Assembly: GCF_024298845.1 (NCBI RefSeq)
Contig: NZ_CP101156.1
Location: 62,001 to 126,000, forward strand
DNA length: 64,000 nt
Reading direction: 5' to 3'
Source: Natronosalvus amylolyticus
Lineage (GTDB): Archaea > Halobacteriota > Halobacteria > Halobacteriales > Natrialbaceae
Shown: positions 8,410-16,677 of the stretch, piece after piece
Layout of the letters: every line of letters begins with the position of its first letter
Position numbering within the stretch: position 1 is the first letter of the stretch
Made by a program: the position numbers and the translations under genes
Notes under the pieces: generated by a model
The model's input: only the letters and a program-made list of their open reading frames with translations
Database searches by the model: none
What the model was told of the DNA's origin: nothing

Positions 8410-8868
8410 ATGTACGATCGAATCCTCCTTCCCACGGATATGAGTCCCGGTGTCGACCACGCCACCGAGCACGCTATCGACGCCGCCACGCGGTATGACG
8501 CGTCGTTGCACGTTCTGTACGTGGTCGACGCCGATGCCTACAGCTCCTACCCCGGCGACGAGTACGTTCACGAGTTCGAAGGCCTCGAGCGCGCGCTCGA
8601 GCAGGCGGGCACTGAGGAAGTCGAAGCGGTTGCCGAGCAGGCTGGCGACGCCGGGGTATCGACGGTAACCGAGATTCGACACGGCGTTCCCCACGAAGCG
8701 ATCCTCGAGTACGCCGATGAGGCCGACATCGGGCTGCTCGTGCTGGGTTCGAAAAACCGATCCGGGGAGTACCGGCGTCTGCTCGGAAGCGTCGCCGAAC
8801 GCGTCGTCAGAATGAGCGAGCGGCCGGTGACGGTCGTCAAAACGCCGCTCGAGTCACCGTCGACGTGA
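8410..8868 (+). CDS. Universal stress protein, single UspA domain
   Basis: 152 residues, one UspA domain starting MYDRILLPTDMSPGVDHA. The nucleotide loop reads LGSKNRSGEYRRLLGSVAER: the second glycine of the usual G-2x-G is replaced by Asn, while the G-9x-GS tail is kept, so nucleotide binding may be changed. The usual DGS is DMS. It forms a tandem with the two-domain Usp gene just upstream but has its own TATA box, so it may be transcribed separately. Confidence 0.93.
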   Translation: MYDRILLPTDMSPGVDHATEHAIDAATRYDASLHVLYVVDADAYSSYPGDEYVHEFEGLERALEQAGTEEVEAVAEQAGDAGVSTVTEIRHGVPHEAILEYADEADIGLLVLGSKNRSGEYRRLLGSVAERVVRMSERPVTVVKTPLESPST

Positions 8869-8943
8869 ATTGAAGCCCCGCCGCTCTGACTCTGGGCAGA
8901 ATCGTTGTCACTGTGTACCGGTCAGCGAGGAACTGGTGGTCGA

Positions 8944-9420
8944 TCACTCGCTTGCAAATTTGAACCCTGGTGGAAGCCCCTGGTGTTTGATGCCGGTTCG
9001 TTCGTCGATGTGGTACGCATAGACCGTAACCGTCGCTTCGAGGGATGCTCTGCGAAAGAGGTCTGGCCGCCACGCGTCAGCCAACGTTTCCTCGAGTTCG
9101 TCCCATCTGGATTCGGGGACTGTGCTGAGCGTGCCGGTCAGGAGGACGCTTTCCCAACTGTACATGGTATCGACCGTATAGACGAGAAAGCTCGCGGCAT
9201 CTGCTATGTCGCTCAGTCTCGCCTTCCGACTACTGGAGCCGCGAAGATAGGTAAAATACAGCCGCTGGCCTCCATCGTAGCCGTACGAAAGCGGGATGAG
9301 GTATGGTGTATCCTGTCCTGGCAACCCGAGCACTCCCACCTTCTGTGTAGACAGGAACCGTCGAATTTCGTCGTCGGTCATCTCGGCCAACCCGAACTCC
9401 TGTAGTTCTTCGACTGACAT
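8944..9420 (-). CDS. Pyridoxamine 5'-phosphate oxidase-fold flavin/F420-binding protein
   Basis: 158 residues from the ATG at 9420 (MSVEELQEFGLAEMTDDEI). The order of elements fits the split-barrel PNPOx-like family: FLSTQKVGVLGLPGQD, then PYLIPLSYGYDGGQRLYFTY, the phosphate-contact SSRKARLSDI, and WESVLLTGTLSTV. Members bind FMN, F420 or haem and reduce small molecules; which one is not visible. An AT-rich tract at 9556-9594 (TTAACTATTAAATCTATACT) is the probable promoter, implying a leader of around 120 bases. An in-frame ATG at 9465 would add 15 residues without family similarity. Confidence 0.85.
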   Translation of the reverse strand: MSVEELQEFGLAEMTDDEIRRFLSTQKVGVLGLPGQDTPYLIPLSYGYDGGQRLYFTYLRGSSSRKARLSDIADAASFLVYTVDTMYSWESVLLTGTLSTVPESRWDELEETLADAWRPDLFRRASLEATVTVYAYHIDERTGIKHQGLPPGFKFASE

Positions 9421-9614
9421 GGCTAGCGGTTCCCCGCCTTCGATGAAAAAGTCCACACGCACCACTCACCAGACGAGAACGGATTGTCTGGCGGCATCCG
9501 AGCGGTGGTAACTGCGCGTCACCCGCCTCGAGGTCGAGCCCCGTGACATCCGACTTACCTTAACTATTAAATCTATACTAAATTTCTTCAGAGATCGTAT
9601 TTACTATTCGGTCA

Positions 9615-10466
9615 CTACAGATACTCCCCAGCCAGCAACTCGACGCGTTCGAGCGTGTCGTCCGGAATCGACTCCGTTGGCGTGTTGATCGTGCCCTCGA
9701 GTGCCGACCAGGCGTGGCTCTCGAAGTCCTCGGGCATCGTTTCGATGGCGTGTTCGATCACCTGATTGATCGATTCCTGGTTGGCCGCGGCGTTCTCGAG
9801 CACTTCTTCGAGGGTGACCTCGCTGTCGGCTTTCCAGACGTCGTAATCGGTGACGCCGGCAACGGTGGCGTAACTGAGTTCGGCTTCTCGAGCGAGTTTG
9901 GCTTCGGGTATCGCGGTCATGCCGACGATGTCGTACCCCTGTGCGCGGTAGAACTCGCTTTCGGCTTTCGTGGAGTACTGTGGCCCTTCGATGCAGACGT
10001 AGGTTCCGTCTTTCGAGACCGTCGCATCCGTCGCTTCCGTGGCTGCTGTCGCGAGGTGGTCGACCATCGCCGGACAGTACGGCTGGGCAAAGCCCATGTG
10101 AACGACCATACCGTCGCCGAAAAACGTCGGCGTGCGGTGTTTCGTCCGGTCGAAAATCTGGTCGGGAATGACGAGCGTCTGTGGCGGCAACTCCTCCCGA
10201 AGACTGCCCACGGCGTTGGTCGCGATAACGCGGTCGACGCCGGCCTGTTTCAACGCGTAGATGTTCGCGTGATACGGGGCGTCGGTCGGCGTGTGGCGGT
10301 GGTCTTCGCCGTGACGTGGGAGAAAGACGACCTCGTTCCCGGCGAGGGTCCCTTTCGTCAGGTCGTCGCTTGGGTCGCCGTACGGGGTCGTCACCGTCTC
10401 TTTCGTGACGTTCTCGAGTGGCAATGCGTCGTAAATCCCGCTGCCCCCAATAACACCGATTGTCAT
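9615..10466 (-). CDS. mtnP: S-methyl-5'-thioadenosine phosphorylase
   Basis: 283 residues from ATG 10466 (MTIGVIGGSGIYD). The phosphate loop GGSGIY, FLPRHGEDH, ATNAVGSLRE, IEGPQYSTKAES and GMTAIPEAKLAREAE are all in family order. The TDYDVWK segment with two Asp residues is the MTAP-type base-recognition loop that prefers 6-aminopurines, as opposed to the Asn of inosine/guanosine phosphorylases. The enzyme cleaves methylthioadenosine with phosphate to adenine and methylthioribose-1-phosphate, clearing a by-product of S-adenosylmethionine use. An upstream in-frame extension to 10511 is not conserved in character. Confidence 0.93.
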   Translation of the reverse strand: MTIGVIGGSGIYDALPLENVTKETVTTPYGDPSDDLTKGTLAGNEVVFLPRHGEDHRHTPTDAPYHANIYALKQAGVDRVIATNAVGSLREELPPQTLVIPDQIFDRTKHRTPTFFGDGMVVHMGFAQPYCPAMVDHLATAATEATDATVSKDGTYVCIEGPQYSTKAESEFYRAQGYDIVGMTAIPEAKLAREAELSYATVAGVTDYDVWKADSEVTLEEVLENAAANQESINQVIEHAIETMPEDFESHAWSALEGTINTPTESIPDDTLERVELLAGEYL

Positions 10467-10596
10467 ACCGCTACGTGTGTCTGGCAAGAACGTAAACGGT
10501 GTGGGTCCCAACCTGTCGACATTCGAGCGTCGGCGATGAGATTTGTTAACACCTCCTACGAGTGTTCAAGTAGGACGGGTTCTATTTCGGTTCGTA

Positions 10597-12306
10597 ATGC
10601 CTCCGGAGGACGACCGACAGCCGCCAGCCCGTGATGAGCAGGCGGTGTCGAGCGGGTCGAATCCGGAGAAATCGGATGGTATGGGCCTCGAGGACGAGGA
10701 TTCGGCCGAACCATCAGAGATTGATACGATGACTACTCGCTCGAGCGCGGGCGGGGAGGCATCGGTAGACGGGGGACCGGCTCCTGCCTCGAGCGACGAG
10801 CCCGATGGGGCTGACGACGTGACCTACGGCGATGGTGACGACGACCTCACAGACGGGACGCTGCTCCGGCCGATGTTTCGGCTGGCCTGGCCGCTGGTCG
10901 TTATCCAGCTCTTGCAGGTCACCTACAACGTGGGCGATACCTTCTGGCTGGGAGCGCTTTCCCCCGAATCCGTGGGTGCGCTGAGTCTGGCGTTTCCGCT
11001 GATCTTCTTCCTGATTTCTATCGGTGGCGGGTTTACGGCGGCCGGCGCAATTCTCATCGCCCAGCACACGGGTGCCGGGAGCGACAAGGGCGGCCTGATC
11101 GCCGGTCAGACGCTTTCGTTTATTACGCTGGTTGCGATCGCCGTCGGCCTTCTCGGCTACTACGTCACCGACCCGATGCTCGCCCTGTTACCAGCCGATG
11201 CTGAAACGCAGGCGACGGTGATTCCGCTGGCTGCCGACTACATGCGCATTTTCTTCCTCGGATCGCCGTTCCTGTTCGGCTTTTTCATCTTCGTCTCGCT
11301 GATGCGCGGCTACGGCAACACCCGGGCCCCGATGCGTGTCATGTTCATCAGCGTCGTCATCAACCTCGTGATCGATCCGTTGCTCATCTTCGGCGTCGGC
11401 CCGTTCCCCCGACTCGAGATCCAGGGCGCTGCAGTCGCGACGGTGATCTCACGCGGGGTCGCAACGGCTATCGGCTTCTATATCCTGTTTTACACCGACG
11501 TCGGGCCGGACATCCGCCTCGAGCACTTGCGACCACGCTTCGAGTACGTCTCGGAGATTACACGATTGGGCGTCCCGACAGCGCTCGAGCAGTCGATGAG
11601 TTCGCTCGCGATGATCGCGATGACGGCGATGGTCGCGACGTTCCCACCGGCTGTCGTCGCTGCCTATGGGCTCGGGAATCGACTCATTTCGCTTGCCTTC
11701 CTGCCGGCGATGGGGATGGGACAGGCGACGGACACCATCGTCGGCCAGAATCTGGGGGCCGGAAAGCCCGAACGGGCGGAAAAAGCCACTTGGGTCGCCT
11801 CCGGCGTCGTCGCCGTTATCATGCTCGGTGCCGGGTTGATCGCCTTTGCGTTCCCGGAACCCATCGTCGGCGTGTTCATGACCTCCGGGGAGGCGGGAAC
11901 GGCCGAAACGATCCACTACGGGAGTATCTATCTTCAGATTGCGGCGGCGATGTTCGTCTTTATGGGCGTTTTGCAGGTCGTCCTCGGGGCTTTTCGCGGG
12001 GCCGGGAACACGAAAACGGCACTCGTGTTCTCGGTCGTGACACTCTGGATCGCCCGCGTTCCGGTCAGCTACTATCTCATCTTCGTCGCCGATTGGGGCA
12101 CCACTGGCATCTGGATCGGTGTCGTCGCAGGTGACGTCGTCGGTGCCATCGCCGCCATCGCCTACTTCACTCGAGGGACGTGGAAGGAGGCGATCATCGA
12201 CGAGGACGACTCGGAGACGGAAGGGGGCGCAGTGAGCCGACCGGAACAGGCGACGGCTGACTCGAGCGACGGAGAAACACCGGCCGCCGCTGCAGCCGAA
12301 AAGTAG
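10597..12306 (+). CDS. MATE-family multidrug/Na+ antiporter
   Basis: 569 residues from ATG 10597. The first 80 residues are a soluble, acidic, low-complexity extension rich in D, E, S and G. The membrane part begins at LLRPMFRLAWPLVVIQLLQ and shows the MATE pattern: VTYNVGDTFWLGALSPESVG, the SMSSLAMIAMTAM start of the second half, and GLGNRLISLAFLPAMGMGQA with IVGQNLGAG. About twelve helices are predicted by eye. Members export drugs or dyes in exchange for Na+ or H+. The C-terminal tail is again acidic. The start is uncertain; a start at 10543 would add 18 residues of low plausibility. Confidence 0.9.
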   Translation: MPPEDDRQPPARDEQAVSSGSNPEKSDGMGLEDEDSAEPSEIDTMTTRSSAGGEASVDGGPAPASSDEPDGADDVTYGDGDDDLTDGTLLRPMFRLAWPLVVIQLLQVTYNVGDTFWLGALSPESVGALSLAFPLIFFLISIGGGFTAAGAILIAQHTGAGSDKGGLIAGQTLSFITLVAIAVGLLGYYVTDPMLALLPADAETQATVIPLAADYMRIFFLGSPFLFGFFIFVSLMRGYGNTRAPMRVMFISVVINLVIDPLLIFGVGPFPRLEIQGAAVATVISRGVATAIGFYILFYTDVGPDIRLEHLRPRFEYVSEITRLGVPTALEQSMSSLAMIAMTAMVATFPPAVVAAYGLGNRLISLAFLPAMGMGQATDTIVGQNLGAGKPERAEKATWVASGVVAVIMLGAGLIAFAFPEPIVGVFMTSGEAGTAETIHYGSIYLQIAAAMFVFMGVLQVVLGAFRGAGNTKTALVFSVVTLWIARVPVSYYLIFVADWGTTGIWIGVVAGDVVGAIAAIAYFTRGTWKEAIIDEDDSETEGGAVSRPEQATADSSDGETPAAAAAEK

Positions 12307-12442
12307 TGTGCCCAGCCAGCTAGACAGTAGCGCCACGGCCGAAAAACGACTCCATCCGGCAGTTCCATCGGGTGCACAGTCGTCTGATACTCGAGTCAGT
12401 CAGCGTGGCCCGGTTCGTCTTCTATAGGCGGTGCAGGACGAG

Positions 12443-12468
12443 AACCCCCGACCCTTGAGGTCGGGGTT
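12443..12468. terminator. Hairpin between convergent genes
   Basis: Arms AACCCCCGACC (12443-12453) and GGTCGGGGTT (12459-12468) pair over ten positions with one bulged C around the loop CTTGA. It lies between the ends of the MATE gene and the phosphoribosyltransferase, so it could shape the 3' ends of both transcripts. Such GC-rich stems also occur at ends of IS200/IS605-type elements, but no other trace of one is present. Confidence 0.45.
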
Positions 12469-12511
12469 GTTGACCACTCGAGAGTCGACACTTGCTGGGT
12501 GATTACCGGGC

Positions 12512-13207
12512 TCACTCCTGTAGCGCCCACTCGCCGGGTGCGGTCATCTCGACGACGTCTCGGCGTTCCATCTCGGTCAGCACCTCGGTCAGCCGGTTTG
12601 GCTGGGCGATTTCCATCTCGATGCGGTCGACGTCGTGATACTCGTTCAGATAGTGTCGGATATCGGCTTTGGCGAACGAATCCTCGTCCGCCGTCTCCAT
12701 CACGCCTGAAATGAGGTCGATCATATCCTCGATGAAGTTCCAGGGATAGACGACCCAGGCCCACTCCTCGAGCTGTTCGCCGACGTAATCGGGTTCGAAC
12801 TCGCTGGTCTGGAGTAACTGAAGGGTCGCGGTTCGAACGGTACCGGCATTGCGCTGTTCGACGTACTCCTGTGCGCGTTTGATCGAGCCGCCAGTGTCGG
12901 CGATATCGTCGATGATCAGGACGTCTTTGCCCTCGACGCTACCTTCGGGCATCGGGTACCTGATGGTTGGCTCGCCCGATTTCTCGGCAGTACCGACGTA
13001 GTGTTCCATCTTCAGACTCGTCAGGTCGTCGAGTCCGAGGAAGTCACAGATACATCGGCCCGCGAACCAGCCACCTCGAGCGAGTGCGACGATGACGTCG
13101 GGTTCGAACTCGTCGCTCCGGACGTCGTCGCTGACGTCCCGGCACAGGCTGTAGATGTACTCCCAGTTCGTGATCGTGCAGTTGAAATCGTCCGGCAACT
13201 CGGACAT
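12512..13207 (-). CDS. Phosphoribosyltransferase with C-terminal helical (wHTH-like) extension
   Basis: 231 residues from ATG 13207. The PRPP-binding loop VLIIDDIADTGGS near residue 102 is textbook, and the early VALARGGWFAGRCICDFLG segment is the second conserved block of type I phosphoribosyltransferases. It should transfer the ribose phosphate of PRPP to a purine-type base. After WVVYPWNFIEDMIDLI, the usual family end, about 60 more residues (KADIRHYLNEYHDVD...VLTEMERRDVVEM...GEWAL) look like a small winged helix. That extra part may regulate the enzyme or bind nucleic acid (inference). A CTCTTAAG box at 13243-13250 is the likely promoter. Confidence 0.88.
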   Translation of the reverse strand: MSELPDDFNCTITNWEYIYSLCRDVSDDVRSDEFEPDVIVALARGGWFAGRCICDFLGLDDLTSLKMEHYVGTAEKSGEPTIRYPMPEGSVEGKDVLIIDDIADTGGSIKRAQEYVEQRNAGTVRTATLQLLQTSEFEPDYVGEQLEEWAWVVYPWNFIEDMIDLISGVMETADEDSFAKADIRHYLNEYHDVDRIEMEIAQPNRLTEVLTEMERRDVVEMTAPGEWALQE

Positions 13208-13277
13208 GATATGGTCTCCTGGTCGAACGGATGATGGCATCCCTCTTAAGTCGGCTGATACAGTCTGCTGTACCCGT

Positions 13278-13454
13278 CTATCGGAGTCGGGTTTCGTCCG
13301 TCACGGTGACCGTGATTGCGCCGCAGGAACACTCGTACACGCGACGGGTACCGCCTGCGGTCGTCATCGTCAACTGGGCTTGATCGTCGGCCAGTGGCCG
13401 TTCACATCGGTCACAGGCACAGGATACGTTCTCGAGCATCGGTTCGTTTGTCAC
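13278..13454 (-). CDS. Small zinc-ribbon protein
   Basis: 58 residues from GTG 13454 or 53 from ATG 13439; too short for a usual length cut-off. The protein reads VTNEPMLENVSCACDRCERP and ends VYECSCGAITVTVTDETRLR. Two Cys pairs, CACDRC and CSCG, separated by about 25 residues, are the typical spacing of a zinc ribbon. CCTTAAGG at 13469-13476 lies 15-22 bases in front of the GTG, and 30-37 bases in front of the ATG, so the ATG also fits a leaderless transcript. It sits head-to-tail behind nothing obvious and just upstream of the phosphoribosyltransferase on the same strand. Function unknown. Confidence 0.75.
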   Translation of the reverse strand: MTNEPMLENVSCACDRCERPLADDQAQLTMTTAGGTRRVYECSCGAITVTVTDETRLR

Positions 13455-13638
13455 TCACCGCGACCCACCCTTAAGGTACGCCAACAGGAGAGTGAAAGTG
13501 AAAGTGGTCGGTCTCGAGTTGGCAGCCTTCGCCTTCGGCGTTTCGTTCCGACCAGATCATGCTATCGGGTCACCGCCAGAGGAGCATCCCGTGTAGTGGC
13601 ACAACACCTATTTGGTCCCCGTTCAGTGGTGTGTGATA

Positions 13639-15558
13639 ATGGCTGGCAAGTGGATGGCTGGAGTTGCGGATTCGAGTTCCGGGTCGGAACCGCCGAGCGC
13701 CGAGCGGTGGGTGCCCGTATCAGTTCCGGGACGACCTCTCGAGCTTCTCGAAGAGGGGTACGACATCGACAACCTCCTCGAGAATCCGATATGCTATCGA
13801 ACCACTATCGGCGCTCCTCGCGTCAACGCGACTGACCGAACGCAGTTTGCGTTCCACGGGGCACACGGACTCACTCGAGCGTGGATCAACGGCACGGAAC
13901 ACGACCTCGAGGAATCTACCTATTTCGACCCGACACGTCTCGAGTTCGACGCTGATGATGCGCTCGAACACGGTGACGGCGAAATCGAACTCCTGCTTGC
14001 ATTCGATCCGACCCGTTCTCCCGGCGGTCTGTTCGGGCGCGAACAGGTTCCAGCGTCGCACTCGCTGCCCGGCCTCTGGTGGGGCGCTGACCTCGAGGTT
14101 CGTCCGGCAACGTTCGTTCGCCGGGTGCGGGCGAACCCGCGAGTCGACCTGGACGCTGGAACCGCCGAAATCGACGTCGAACTCGAGATCGATATCGGAT
14201 CCGATGACCCGCTCGACGATTCGATAACGCTTTCGCTGCGACCGGAGGGATTCCGCGGCGGTGGGTCGATGGACCGCGTGGCCGTCAGTGGCGCCCCCGG
14301 CACGACACAGACCATGTCGACGACCCTCGAGGTACGGGACCCGAAGCTGTGGTGGCCACACGGCTACGGCCCTCAACATCGTTACACGGTGCGTGTGAAA
14401 CTTGGCGCCGATTCGACCGAGCAAACGGTCGGACTCCGCCAGGTCGATTGGGTCGACGACGAACTCCGCGTGAACGGCGAGCAGGTTCGTGCGCGGGGAC
14501 TCACTCGCCTTCCCGGCGCTGCCCCGGCTGCCGACGTCGACCTGGCGCTCGAGGCGAATGCCAACCTCCTGCGCGTTCGAGGACACGTCCCCCGTCCGGA
14601 TCTGTACCGCGCGTGTGACGAAGCGGGCATCCTGCTCTGGCAGGAACTCCCGATATCGGGGGTCACGTTCGAAGCCGATCGAGCGCGCCCGCTCCTCGAG
14701 TCGATACTCACACACTACGGGAGCCATCCGAGCCTGGGATTAATCGGCGTCCAGACCGAACCCAGCGACCCGTTCGAAAAACCGCTGGGAAGCGGTCGAC
14801 TGGCTCGAGCAGGTTTCCGCTGGCGTGCGTGGCGAGCGAGGTGTGACGACCACGACGCACAGACGGTCAGTGCAAATGTGCCTGCGGACCTCGTCGCAAT
14901 TCCGGTCACGGGGGCTCCCGGTCTCGGTGCCATGGCGAGCACACTGTCTCCGGGGTGGCAGTACCTGGAGGCGGCCGACATCGACTGGTTACTCGAGCGA
15001 TATCCGCACCTCGGAACGCTCGTCGGTGGGTTCGGTGCCGCCTCGATTAGCGACGACGTCGACCCTGCGTCGGTTTCCGGTATCGATTCGACCGTGTTCA
15101 ATCACCGCATCTCCGAAGGAGACTCCTCACAGGCACTGCAAGCACGGATACTCGAGACGGTTGCCGATGGGCTTCGACGCCGCTCGGCCGGCGTTCTCGT
15201 CGCCTCGAGCCTCCGAGACGTCGAACCGGGGGGTGGCCCGGGTATCGTCGCCAAGGATGGCGAGCCGAAACCGGCCTTCGAGGCGCTCAGAACGGTTTAC
15301 GAACCCGTCACCGTTCTTTTCGAATCGGAACCGACAGCGGGCACGACGGTCTCGCTCGTCGTGGCTAACGATACCGATAATCCACTCGAGATACCCGTCC
15401 GCTGGGAGGCTGGCACCGCTACCGGCGAGGTGACGGTTGCGGTCGATTCCCACGGTCGAGCGACGGCGGGAGATGCGGCAATACCTGCCGACGCGGAGGC
15501 GATGTCGGTCACATTGGAGACGCCGGATGCCCCCCTCGAACGGAAGATCTATTTATAA
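13639..15558 (+). CDS. Glycoside hydrolase family 2-like protein with altered active site
   Basis: 639 residues from ATG 13639. Domain order follows GH2 beta-mannosidase/galactosidase proteins: a jelly-roll sugar-binding domain (WVPVSVPG..., FHGAHGLTRAWING, PGLWWGADLEV), an immunoglobulin-like domain (LEVRDPKLWWPHGYGPQHRY, near residue 235), then a TIM-barrel-like part (RVNGEQVRARG..., DLYRACDEAGILLWQELP). The acid/base position reads GVQTEPSD: the Glu (about 374) is kept but the usual preceding Asn is Thr. The nucleophile segment, normally SEFG or EFGAQ, reads VGGFGAAS near 462, without Glu. The protein may be a non-catalytic sugar binder or use other chemistry. No signal peptide is seen, so it is cytoplasmic. 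CTATTTGG at 13605-13612 may be its TATA box. Confidence 0.75.
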   Translation: MAGKWMAGVADSSSGSEPPSAERWVPVSVPGRPLELLEEGYDIDNLLENPICYRTTIGAPRVNATDRTQFAFHGAHGLTRAWINGTEHDLEESTYFDPTRLEFDADDALEHGDGEIELLLAFDPTRSPGGLFGREQVPASHSLPGLWWGADLEVRPATFVRRVRANPRVDLDAGTAEIDVELEIDIGSDDPLDDSITLSLRPEGFRGGGSMDRVAVSGAPGTTQTMSTTLEVRDPKLWWPHGYGPQHRYTVRVKLGADSTEQTVGLRQVDWVDDELRVNGEQVRARGLTRLPGAAPAADVDLALEANANLLRVRGHVPRPDLYRACDEAGILLWQELPISGVTFEADRARPLLESILTHYGSHPSLGLIGVQTEPSDPFEKPLGSGRLARAGFRWRAWRARCDDHDAQTVSANVPADLVAIPVTGAPGLGAMASTLSPGWQYLEAADIDWLLERYPHLGTLVGGFGAASISDDVDPASVSGIDSTVFNHRISEGDSSQALQARILETVADGLRRRSAGVLVASSLRDVEPGGGPGIVAKDGEPKPAFEALRTVYEPVTVLFESEPTAGTTVSLVVANDTDNPLEIPVRWEAGTATGEVTVAVDSHGRATAGDAAIPADAEAMSVTLETPDAPLERKIYL

Positions 15559-15640
15559 GCAAACCGACGTTCTGTGTGAACCTATTACACACTGTTTCGG
15601 GGCCCCTGCTAACGATTTTCACAGCTACGAACACCGGTAC

Positions 15641-15652
15641 ATTTAAATGTAG
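15641..15652 (+). promoter_or_regulatory. Palindromic TATA-like site ACATTTAAATGT
   Basis: A perfect 12-bp palindrome with a TTTAAA core stands in the intergenic region 144 bases before the coiled-coil gene. It could be a promoter for a long leader, working in either direction. Confidence 0.4.
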
Positions 15653-15795
15653 GGCAACGGTAGTACTCGTTACCAGAACGCCACCGGGGCGCGTATCGCT
15701 CGACGACCGATGACAGGAAATCTTATCACCGGGTTTTCGCCAGTCGTGAGCGGCCGTGCTGGCCGGTGCGGGTATGGCACAGAGGGTAACTACAC

Positions 15796-16677
15796 ATGGT
15801 AGACGAATCAAACAACATCGAACTTACAGACGAGCATCTCGAGAACAACTCCAAAGGACAGCTTATCAAAAAGGCCGGCCAACTTCGAGACCGGCGAAAC
15901 GAGCTGAACCAGATGGCCTCCGAGCGGGCCGGCAAACGCGACGAACTCAACGCAAAGACGCGTGAGAAAGTCGACGAAGCCCAGGAACACCGCGAAAAAC
16001 GCGACGAGCTCAACGAGCAAGTTCAAGAGCACAAAGAGAGTCGCAACGAGCTCAACGCCAAAGCCAACAAGCTCTTCGACAAGGTCGAATCCGCCAAATC
16101 CGACATGGAAATCGGCGAGGGTAAAGACCTCGAGGAGCTCGAGTCCGAGATCGAACAACTCGAGTTCAAACAGCAGACCGAAGTGCTCTCGACGGAAGAG
16201 GAGCGCGAACTCATCGAGAAAATCGAGTCCAAACGCGAAGAGTACGCCGAGCGAAAAAGCAAACTCGAGGACACTGACGGACTCGAGGACCTCGTCGAGG
16301 AAGCCGAAGAAGTTCGTTCCGAAGCCTCCCAGCACCACCAGAAAGTGACCGAGCTGGCGGACAAGGCCCAGGAACACCACAACCAGATGATCGAGGCCTA
16401 CCGCGAGGCCGACGACATCCGTGACGAAGCCGACGAGATGCACGAGTCGTTCGTCGAGGCCCAGGAAGCCGCCGACCGCCACCACGAGGACTTCGTCCGC
16501 GTCCAGAAGCGTCTGCGCGAGATGGACAAGAAAGAGGAGAAACAGCGCCAGTCCGCCCGCGACAAGAAGAAAGAGGCGGCCAAAGAGGAAGCCGAGGAGA
16601 TTTACCAGAAGTTCAAGGAGGGCGAAACGCTCGACACCGAGGACCTGATGAAACTCCAGAAGACCGGCCTGCTCTAA
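15796..16677 (+). CDS. Archaeal coiled-coil protein (COG1340 type)
   Basis: 293 residues, almost all charged and helical. From residue 15 to about 260 heptad-like patterns of E, K, R, Q and A run without a break (RDRRNELNQMASERAGKRDE..., EHREKRDELNEQVQEHKESR), which is a long coiled coil. There is no membrane segment. This matches the widespread archaeal coiled-coil family, sometimes misnamed phosphoserine phosphatase; it may bind nucleic acid or ribosomes, but no activity is known. GAGGGTAA just before the ATG may serve as ribosome-binding site. Stop codons of this gene and of a decayed minus-strand frame overlap at 16674-16677. Confidence 0.85.
   Translation: MVDESNNIELTDEHLENNSKGQLIKKAGQLRDRRNELNQMASERAGKRDELNAKTREKVDEAQEHREKRDELNEQVQEHKESRNELNAKANKLFDKVESAKSDMEIGEGKDLEELESEIEQLEFKQQTEVLSTEEERELIEKIESKREEYAERKSKLEDTDGLEDLVEEAEEVRSEASQHHQKVTELADKAQEHHNQMIEAYREADDIRDEADEMHESFVEAQEAADRHHEDFVRVQKRLREMDKKEEKQRQSARDKKKEAAKEEAEEIYQKFKEGETLDTEDLMKLQKTGLL

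Noticed and set aside
8410-8868. Opposite-strand frames inside the Usp and other genes that look like Ser/Arg-rich proteins
   Set aside because: They are shadows produced by GC-rich codon bias; composition and lack of motifs argue against coding.
12443-12468. End of an IS200/IS605 element
   Set aside because: A GC-rich hairpin alone is not enough; no TnpA/TnpB sequence is near and a convergent-gene terminator explains it better.
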